Source: Aequorivita sp. H23M31
Lineage (GTDB): Bacteria > Bacteroidota > Bacteroidia > Flavobacteriales > Flavobacteriaceae
DNA: 64,000 nt
Direction: 5' to 3'
Assembly (NCBI RefSeq): GCF_004022485.1
Contig: NZ_CP034951.1
Span: 2,666,001 to 2,730,000, forward strand
A program made the position numbers and the translations under genes. The first letter of the stretch is position 1. The number at the start of each line of letters is the position of its first letter. Positions 51,636 to 59,300 of the stretch are shown here, in pieces. The notes below the pieces were generated by a model. The model was not told the DNA's origin and did no database searches. It saw only the letters and a list, made by a program, of their open reading frames with translations.

Positions 51636-53188
51636 TACAAATCAAATTTAATACCCTGCGCTAAAGGTAGCTCGGTAGTATAATTAATCGTATTTGTCTG
51701 TCTTCTCATATAAACTTTCCAAGCGTCACTTCCACTTTCGCGGCCGCCGCCTGTTTCTTTTTCACCTCCAAAAGCACCGCCGATTTCAGCGCCCGAAGTA
51801 CCAATGTTCACGTTTGCAATTCCGCAATCAGATCCTTGAACCGATAGAAATCGCTCGGCATCACGAAGATTATTAGTCATAATCGCAGATGAAAGTCCCT
51901 GTACAACTCCATTTTGAAGATCTATTGCATTTTCAATATCTCCACTATACTTAATAAGGTATAGAACCGGAGCAAATGTTTCGTGCTGAACAATTTCATA
52001 GTGATTTTCGGCTTCAGCAATTGCTGGTTTTACGTAGCAACCACTTTCATAACCATTGCCTTCAAGAACTCCTCCTTCAACGATGATTTTCCCACCTTCC
52101 TCAACAACTTTATCCAGCGCGTTTTGATAAGCTTTAACAGCATCCTTATCGATAAGAGGTCCAACGTGGTTTTTCTCATCCAGTGGGTTTCCAATTTTCA
52201 ATTGTTTGTACGCATCAACAACCGCATTTTTTACTTTGTCATAAATACTATCGTGAATAATCAGCCTTCTTGTGGAAGTACAACGTTGACCAGCAGTTCC
52301 AACAGCACCAAATACCGCACCGATTACTGTCATTTTAATATCGGCATCAGGAGCTACAATAATTGCGTTATTTCCCCCTAACTCAAGAAGTGATTTTCCT
52401 AGTCTTTTAGCAACAGCCTGAGCTACAATTTTCCCCATTCTAATGGAACCGGTTGCTGATACCAACGCAGTTCTTGGATCGTTTGTCATTAACTCGCCAA
52501 CTTTATAATCCCCATTTATCAAACAAGAAATTCCTTCTGGTAAATTGTTATTGGCAAAAACTCTCGCAGCAATCCGTTGACAGGCCACACCTGTAAGTGG
52601 CGTTTTTTCTGAGGGTTTCCAAACACAAACATCTCCACAAACCCAAGCCAAAGCTGTATTCCAGGCCCAAACCGCCACAGGAAAGTTAAATGCGGAAATA
52701 ATTCCTACAACTCCAAGTGGGTGGTATTGTTCGTACATTCTATGTCCAGGGCGCTCAGAGTGCATTGTCAATCCGTGTAGTTGTCTTGAAAGTCCAACTG
52801 CAAAATCGCAGATATCAATCATTTCCTGAACCTCTCCCAAACCTTCTTGGTAGCTCTTTCCCATTTTATAAGAAACCAATTTTCCAAGAGGTTCTTTCAA
52901 TCTTCTAAGCTCTTCTCCAAACTGACGAACAATTTCACCACGTTGCGGAGCAGGTTTTAATCTCCAGGTTTTGAAAGCCTCTGTAGCAGTTTTCATAACC
53001 TTATCATAATCTTCTTTGGAAGTGGTCTTCACTTTTGCGATTAGTTCTGCATCAACCGGTGAAAAAGAGGATATTTCCTCACCATTTGAAAACCAGTCAC
53101 TTCCAGTGGAAGTTCCGTTGCTAATCTCTTGTATTCCTAGTTGTTCCAAGGCTTCTTCTATTCCGAAGGAAGTTGTAGTTGCTTGCAT
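51635..53188 (-). CDS. amaB: ALDH7-type aldehyde dehydrogenase (piperideine-6-carboxylate dehydrogenase-like)
   Basis: The 517-residue protein is an NAD(P)-dependent aldehyde dehydrogenase with YHPLGVVGIISAFNFPVAVWAWNTALAWVCGD, KPSEKTPLTG, LLELGGNNAIIV (catalytic Glu region) and GTAGQRCTSTRRLI, in which Cys is the nucleophile. The sequence QRCTSTRR and the overall length place it in the ALDH7 subfamily, which oxidises alpha-aminoadipic semialdehyde in lysine breakdown. Assignment to that substrate is from family resemblance. A promoter element (GCAAAGGTA at 53257-53265, complement TACCTTTGC) lies upstream. Confidence 0.88.
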   Translation of the reverse strand: MQATTTSFGIEEALEQLGIQEISNGTSTGSDWFSNGEEISSFSPVDAELIAKVKTTSKEDYDKVMKTATEAFKTWRLKPAPQRGEIVRQFGEELRRLKEPLGKLVSYKMGKSYQEGLGEVQEMIDICDFAVGLSRQLHGLTMHSERPGHRMYEQYHPLGVVGIISAFNFPVAVWAWNTALAWVCGDVCVWKPSEKTPLTGVACQRIAARVFANNNLPEGISCLINGDYKVGELMTNDPRTALVSATGSIRMGKIVAQAVAKRLGKSLLELGGNNAIIVAPDADIKMTVIGAVFGAVGTAGQRCTSTRRLIIHDSIYDKVKNAVVDAYKQLKIGNPLDEKNHVGPLIDKDAVKAYQNALDKVVEEGGKIIVEGGVLEGNGYESGCYVKPAIAEAENHYEIVQHETFAPVLYLIKYSGDIENAIDLQNGVVQGLSSAIMTNNLRDAERFLSVQGSDCGIANVNIGTSGAEIGGAFGGEKETGGGRESGSDAWKVYMRRQTNTINYTTELPLAQGIKFDL

Positions 53189-53256
53189 ATTCTAATAAGT
53201 TTTGATGTTTTCTTTTTGAAATAATTCAAGTGTTTCCATCATTTTGAAAACAGAGT

Positions 53257-53265
53257 GCAAAGGTA
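53257..53265 (-). promoter_or_regulatory. -7 promoter element of the aldehyde dehydrogenase gene
   Basis: The complement reads TACCTTTGC, placed about 70 bases upstream of the start codon. The remaining gap to the RES gene (53266-53476) holds nothing recognised. Confidence 0.45.
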
Positions 53266-53476
53266 CAAAATTTGAAAGGTATTTTTTGGATTGTAGATCT
53301 TAATCTGTCCACTAGGCAGAGAATCAGGGTAGAAATGTTTTAAATATTTCGTGGCTGGATCTGCAGGAATATTAAACAGAGCTTCAAATTAGATTGATTG
53401 GTTTATTTCTTAGTGGAAAGTAATTTCGAAAACTGGATTTTACCAATGAGAACAACCGTATTCCGTATAAAACCTT

Positions 53477-53935
53477 TTATTTCGCATTATTCTTTATCCT
53501 CAAGTCAAAAATAAAATCCCTTGCTTCTACAAATTTAAATGCTGTATTCCCTACGAAGGGATTAAGAATGTAATTAAATTCCGTTGGAATGATAATAGAA
53601 GGAATCTTTATAATAGAATGACCTTCCTCCAATAGTTTTGTTCCAAAATCCTTGGTCGATTTTGGCGCAGGTGTCTGTTTCCAGTTTCCAGGCAGGTCTT
53701 CTTCTTTAACTGAATAAATCTGATCTTCCTCTATTTCAAAAACACACATGCTCAAAGCACGTGGAATAAAATCAATATTTACATTAACCGAATATTCCAA
53801 AATGGATAAAGCCCGACTTTCTGCCGTATAAATACAGGGAATGTCAATATGGTTCCATCTTCCGCCATAAAGTTTGGCACCTGTACCTTTCAGATCGTCG
53901 TCAAATTGGGTTTTGGTTAACCTATAAATCTTCAT
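53477..53935 (-). CDS. RES-domain toxin
   Basis: The 152-residue protein has the RES domain: IYRLTKTQFDDDLKGTGAKLYGGRWNHIDIPCIYTAESRALSILEYSVN carries the conserved Arg, Tyr, Glu and Ser that give the family its name. RES toxins (MbcT-type) break down NAD+. It follows the Xre antitoxin gene by two bases, as in other RES-Xre pairs. The frame is intact and the length is normal. The gene beyond is an NAD-linked aldehyde dehydrogenase. Confidence 0.9.
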   Translation of the reverse strand: MKIYRLTKTQFDDDLKGTGAKLYGGRWNHIDIPCIYTAESRALSILEYSVNVNIDFIPRALSMCVFEIEEDQIYSVKEEDLPGNWKQTPAPKSTKDFGTKLLEEGHSIIKIPSIIIPTEFNYILNPFVGNTAFKFVEARDFIFDLRIKNNAK

Positions 53936-53937
53936 AA

Positions 53938-54405
53938 TTATGAAAAAACGCCGTGTGCAATTCTACCTATAAGGTTTCGTATTTCTTCACGACCAAATTG
54001 ATTGTCCATCAATTCAAAAGGTTTGGCACCTGAAAGTGCTTGATTGGGGGAAAACATCCAACTATTGAAGTTGTCTTTGTTTTCAAAAACCTCATAGCCA
54101 AAAGAATATAGTTCTGCGACGGCGACAATGCGCTCACTTACGTGGTCGCTAAACCTCTGGTCATTCTTTTTGTTAATGAGTGTGGATCGTGTAACGCTTA
54201 AAGCTTGGGCCAAAGCATCATAATCCAGCGAAGTTTCTTCCTTTAATTTGGTGAGATAGGATTTGGTAATGCCATCCCGAACAATTTGCATTTTTTGATA
54301 GGAAGTTAAGTCTACGAGCGGCACCGCTAAATTTCCCTGATAAAAGCTCGTAGGAGCTTCCTTCACATAATCGGTACTTTGGGGTATTTTATAAGACTTT
54401 TTCAT
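53938..54405 (-). CDS. Xre/MbcA/ParS-type antitoxin of the RES pair
   Basis: The 155-residue protein has an Xre-like HTH (LDYDALAQALSVTRSTLINKKNDQRFSDHVSERIVAVAELYSFG) and the C-terminal DUF2384/MbcA domain (NFNSWMFSPNQALSGAKPFELMDNQFGREEIRNLIGRIAHGVFS). The C-terminal tail inserts into the active site of the RES toxin in this family. It is the first gene of the pair and has its own promoter. Confidence 0.9.
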   Translation of the reverse strand: MKKSYKIPQSTDYVKEAPTSFYQGNLAVPLVDLTSYQKMQIVRDGITKSYLTKLKEETSLDYDALAQALSVTRSTLINKKNDQRFSDHVSERIVAVAELYSFGYEVFENKDNFNSWMFSPNQALSGAKPFELMDNQFGREEIRNLIGRIAHGVFS

Positions 54406-54434
54406 TGCAGTATAAATTTAATCTAAACATAGTT

Positions 54435-54465
54435 CAAATTTACACTTTTTATTTGGTTTTTCAAA
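54435..54465 (-). promoter_or_regulatory. Promoter of the RES-Xre pair
   Basis: On the minus strand TTTG (complement of 54462-54465), a 19-base spacer and TAAATTTG (complement of 54435-54442) fit the Bacteroidota promoter. The -7 element lies 30 bases before the antitoxin start. Confidence 0.65.
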
Positions 54466-54493
54466 TTTTTATTCCATCTTTTCCATCGTTACA

Positions 54494-55027
54494 CTAGGTT
54501 GTAAATCTCGGATCTGTTTCCATCACAGTTCCGCATTGATCGCAGGTTCGAAGTTCCTTGCTATTATAGAAGTGTTTAAAATGCTCTAGAAAATCGGTTT
54601 CTATATCACTTAATGGGAAATAAACTTCATATAGTTTATGATTGCAGTTGTCACAGAACCATAATAAGCCGTCCTCACCTTTTAAATCCGTCCGTTTTCT
54701 TTCGATGACCAAACCAATGGAGCCTTCACTCCGCGCAGGGGAATGCGGAGTTTTTGCAGGATTTAAATACATATCCCCAGGACCCAAATCCATAACTTGT
54801 TTTTCGCCGTTCTCCTGGATAGCAACCTGGATATTTCCCTCCAATTGATAAAACAGTTCTTCCGTTTCGTTATAGTGATAATCTTTCCGAGCATTTGGAC
54901 CCGCAACAATCATTACGATATAATCGTCCGAATCCACATAAAGATTTTTGTTACCAACGGGTGGTTTTAGCTTATCACGATTTTCTTCGATCCACTTATT
55001 TAGGTTAAAAGGTTTTTTAATAGCCAT
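54494..55027 (-). CDS. nbaC: 3-hydroxyanthranilate 3,4-dioxygenase
   Basis: The 177-residue cupin has FNLNKWIEENRDKLKPPVGNK, IVAGPNARKDYHYNETEELFYQLEG with iron ligands His and Glu, MYLNPAKTPHSPAR with the further His, and a C-terminal rubredoxin-like metal site in FCDNCNHKLYE and RTCDQCGTVM. This is the bacterial form with the second iron site. It opens the ring of 3-hydroxyanthranilate to yield the precursor of quinolinate, so it belongs to tryptophan catabolism or de novo NAD synthesis. Other kynurenine-pathway genes are not in the window. Confidence 0.95.
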   Translation of the reverse strand: MAIKKPFNLNKWIEENRDKLKPPVGNKNLYVDSDDYIVMIVAGPNARKDYHYNETEELFYQLEGNIQVAIQENGEKQVMDLGPGDMYLNPAKTPHSPARSEGSIGLVIERKRTDLKGEDGLLWFCDNCNHKLYEVYFPLSDIETDFLEHFKHFYNSKELRTCDQCGTVMETDPRFTT

Positions 55028-55120
55028 TGTTGTATATTTATCAGTTACGTAAAAATAGCGTAAAATGATTTAAGAGGAAAAAGATTGGTGAAAAGAGTGC
55101 TTAATTTAAAAAAAACAAAA

Positions 55121-56221
55121 ATGAACAGAATCATCCTATTCCTAATTGTACTATGCAGTTTGGTTGCCTGCGAAAACACAAAAACCAATTTAGAAAATAA
55201 AGACACAAATGAAAAAGTTTCAGAAAACAAAGAAAACTTTGGAATCGTAATCCACGGTGGGGCAGGAACTATTTTAAAGGAAAATATGAGTGATTCTCTT
55301 GAAACCGCTTATAAGAAGAAACTTAAAGAGGCTATTTCTACAGGATACGAAATTTTAAAAAATGGTGGAACTTCTTTGGACGCTGTTACCGCAACAATAA
55401 ATGTTATGGAGGATTCGCCTCTTTTCAACGCCGGGAAAGGAGCTGTCTTTACTCACGAGGGAAGAAACGAATTGGATGCTTCCATAATGGACGGTGCCAC
55501 TTTGAATGCCGGTGCCGTAGCAGGCGTTCGACATATTAAAAATCCCATTAATTTGGCTCGTGATGTGATGGAAAAAAGTGATCATGTACTGTTGTATGGT
55601 GAGGGAGCAGAGGAATTCGCAAGAGGTTTGGGATATAAAATGATGGATACTTCATATTTCTACACTCAAAATAGATATGAATCACTCAAAAAGGTTTTGA
55701 AAAAGGAAACTGCTCTTCACTACACTCCTTCGAAACACTCAGGGATCGTAGCCGAGACAGGGACTGAGGACTTTATGGATCCGTACATAAAGAATTCGAA
55801 ATTTGGAACTGTGGGTTGTGCCGCTCTGGATAAACACGGCAATCTCGCTGCAGGAACTTCTACTGGCGGAATGACTAACAAGCGATGGAACCGCATTGGG
55901 GATGCACCTATTATTGGTGCAGGAACTTATGCAAATAATGCAACCTGCGCTGTGTCCTCAACTGGCTGGGGAGAATTCTTTATTCGTTCTGTAGTCGCCT
56001 ACGATATTTCTGCATTAATGGAATATAAAGGGATGAGTTTAAAAGATGCCGCAAAAGAGGTAATTCAGAAAAAAGTTCCTGAACTCGGTGGTGAAGGCGG
56101 AATTGTAGCAATTGATAAAGATGCAAATGTAACTATGGAATTCAATACGGCAGGAATGTATAGAGCAACTATGAATTCTGAAGGTGAAATGGTGATTGGG
56201 ATTTATAAAGAAAGCGAGTGA
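55121..56221 (+). CDS. Isoaspartyl peptidase/L-asparaginase lipoprotein
   Basis: The start is taken at ATG 55121, where MNRIILFLIVLCSLVACENT forms a lipoprotein signal; the upstream frame start at 55085 would add a charged tail. The mature protein is a plant-type Ntn hydrolase: FGIVIHGGAGT opening, then NAGKGAVFTHEGRNELDASIMDG, and the self-cleavage site before Thr in NSKFGTVGCAALDKHG. GTSTGGMTNKRWNRIGDAPIIGAGTYANN follows. It removes isoaspartyl residues or hydrolyses asparagine outside the cytoplasm. Confidence 0.92.
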   Translation: MNRIILFLIVLCSLVACENTKTNLENKDTNEKVSENKENFGIVIHGGAGTILKENMSDSLETAYKKKLKEAISTGYEILKNGGTSLDAVTATINVMEDSPLFNAGKGAVFTHEGRNELDASIMDGATLNAGAVAGVRHIKNPINLARDVMEKSDHVLLYGEGAEEFARGLGYKMMDTSYFYTQNRYESLKKVLKKETALHYTPSKHSGIVAETGTEDFMDPYIKNSKFGTVGCAALDKHGNLAAGTSTGGMTNKRWNRIGDAPIIGAGTYANNATCAVSSTGWGEFFIRSVVAYDISALMEYKGMSLKDAAKEVIQKKVPELGGEGGIVAIDKDANVTMEFNTAGMYRATMNSEGEMVIGIYKESE

Positions 56222-56366
56222 ATAAAATATATAGACTAAATTCCCGAGTTCTCAATCTAAAAGATAATGCTTATAACGACTCCCATAAATAGAGTATATT
56301 TAGAAAGACCAATTGCGCGAAAATCTTATTTCCCTTACATTTAAATCTTCCAAAAATTGACCAGTT

Positions 56367-59300
56367 ATGAAAACATTCCATCGTCTTTTCATCCTTTCAC
56401 TAATTCTCTTGATTTTTTCCTGTAAGAAGAAAGACGAGCATTCCGAAACTGACAATCTCTTTAAGTTCAAGGATTATATTTCGTATAACACCTACGGAAA
56501 TAAATCCATTACCACCGACATAAAAGTGGGGTTGGCAAAACCTTTGGATCAGTTCGAAATGACCCAAGAACTCAAAACCCAAGATTATTTAGAGATTTCT
56601 CCCAAGGTGGATGGAAAGTTAGCAATCCAAAATGGGAATACATTAATCTTTCAGCCTTCCAAAAATCTAAAACCGGATACTGAATATACCGTTACGGTAA
56701 AACTCAACAAGCTTTACGACAATATTTCCAAGGAGTTTAAAACATATACTTTTAGTTTTAAAACCATTAAGCCGAATTTCAGGGTTGTAATGGGAAATTT
56801 GCAATCGTATAATAAGGAGTGGCAATACTTGGAAGGGGAGATAGAGGCATCGGATGCAATTTCCTTGGAAAATACGAAGCAGCTCATTTCGGCATCACAA
56901 AACGGTAAAAACTTAAAACTAAAATGGCCAACAGAAGCTGCCGACGGTGAGATTTTTAATTTTACCATTGATAGCATTAGCCGGAAAATGGATGATTCTG
57001 AAATACTAATTAAATGGGATGGGAAATCCATTGGTGCTGAAAATAAAGGAGAAAATACATTTAAAATCCCGGGACGAAATAATTTCACAATATTGGATGT
57101 TAAGAGCACTCCCGGTCCCCAGGCACTTCTGAGTATCAACTTTTCAGATCCTTTGATGGTCAACCAGGATTTTGCTGGATTGGTAACCATTGAAAATACT
57201 AATAATCTTCGTTACGAGGTGGATGGTAACGTACTAAACGTTTATCCACCCAACAGAGTTGTGGGAGATGTAAAGGTGAATATTTTCAGGGGAATCAAAA
57301 ATACAGAAGGTGTAGGCCTTAAAAAGGAATTTTCAGAATTGATTTCCTTTGAAGCATTAAAACCTGCTATCAGAATGATTTCCAAAGGTGTGATACTGCC
57401 AAATTCGGCTTCAACTCCGGTTTATTTTGAAGCTGTAAATCTTTCCAAAGTGGACGTTCGCGTGATAAAAATTTATCAAGACAATGTACTTCAGTTTCTG
57501 CAAAGCTATAATCTCAACGACATCGAGAGTTATGATATTCGGCGGGTGGGAAGAAGAATTGCCAAAAAAACGATCGACTTAAAAGCTGGGGGTCTTGGTG
57601 GTGATGCAAGTTGGAAGGCCTATGCTATCAATCTTTCGGAATACTTTAATGCCGATCCGGGAGCTATTTATCAACTTGAGCTCAGTTTTAAGAGGGATTA
57701 TATTACGTATGATTGTGCGGGAATAGTTGCAAAAGAAACTGATACCGAAGAGGACGATGAAGATGATTATTATGAAAATGATCCATATTATAAAATGGAT
57801 TCTTCAGAAGACGAAGAAATACGCGAACAACGGTATTGGGATAACGAGATTTATCGTTGGAGAACTTACAATTATAACTGGGAGCAACAGGATAATCCGT
57901 GCCATCCGGCATATTACAATAGCGATCGGGTTGTAACTACGAATATCTTAGGGTCCGATTTAGGGCTTATCGTGAAAAAAGGGAATAACCGTACCTACCA
58001 ATTTTTTACCACGAATTTGTTGACTGCTGAGCCAGAGAATGGCGTCAAAATCCAGATCTATAATTATCAGAAACAACGCGTTGGCGCTGTTCTTACAGAA
58101 TCTGATGGAAAAGGTATTTTCGATAACAGTCAAAATGCCGCCTTTGCCATTGCCCAAAAAGGAAATAATTATGCCTATGTAAAACTGGAAGATGGCAATG
58201 CGCTTTCAATGAGCAATTTTGATATTTCAGGGAAGGAACTTCAAAAGGGATTAAAGGGATTTACCTATACCGAGCGTGGAGTCTACCGTCCCGGCGATAG
58301 CATCCATCTCACTTTTGTTCTAAATGACAACGCGAATCCACTTCCCAAAAATCATCCCGTAACCCTTTCAGTTACTGATGCAAGAGGAAAACTTGTGCAA
58401 AGAACTGTACTGAATAAATATTCTAATTTCTCCCCCACGGGGGGAGATCCCGCAGGGAGAGGGGGACTGGGTGCGAGGGGTACTAAGAACTTCTATTATT
58501 TTCCCATCACCACCGAAGCTTCCGCCCCCACTGGAAACTGGAATGCAACCATAACAGTAGGAGGAGCCCAATTCAGCCACACTCTGAAGGTAGCTACGAT
58601 TAAGCCCAACCGCCTAAAAATTAAACTCGATTTCGATGATGAAATCTTGGACGCTACCAAGCCAATAAAAGGGACGGTCAGCGCAATGTGGCTTCACGGT
58701 TCGCCGGCCAGGGATTTAAAAATAGATATGACCGCCACACTACGGGCAAGCAGTTCTGCTTTTCCAAAATATCCAAAATATAACTTTATCGACCCAGTAC
58801 GGAATTTTGATGAAGTTGAAATCCCGGTTTTGGACACCAAACTATCTTCGGAAGGAAGTACGTCTTTCAGTAAAAATCTGGAAGTGGGCAAAAATGCACC
58901 CGGAATGTTGAAAGCGACTTTTTTGACAAAAGTATATGAAGGCGGTGGCGATTTTTCATTGGATGTATTCACCAAGGAATTGGCGCCCTATTCCTATTTC
59001 GTGGGATTAAAATCACCTGAAGCGCGTGAATACGGCTCTTATTATACCGATGAGAACACCTCATTTGATGTTCAAACCGTCGATGCACAGGGAAATCCTG
59101 CGGGAAATCGAAATCTAGAAGTCAAGGTTTTTCAAATTGAATGGCGCTGGTGGTGGAACCGTGGTCAGGACAATCTTTCTACTTATGAAAACTCAACTGT
59201 GCACAGACCAGTAAAGGATTTCACTATAACCACCGATGCAAGTGGGAAAGGCAAATTCAACATAAATATTCCCGATGAAGAAGGTGGCAGATATTTGGTT

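Noticed and set aside
54720..54755. A repeat insertion in the 3-hydroxyanthranilate dioxygenase gene
   Set aside because: The residues PHSPARSEGSIGLVIE match the normal family sequence without an insertion.
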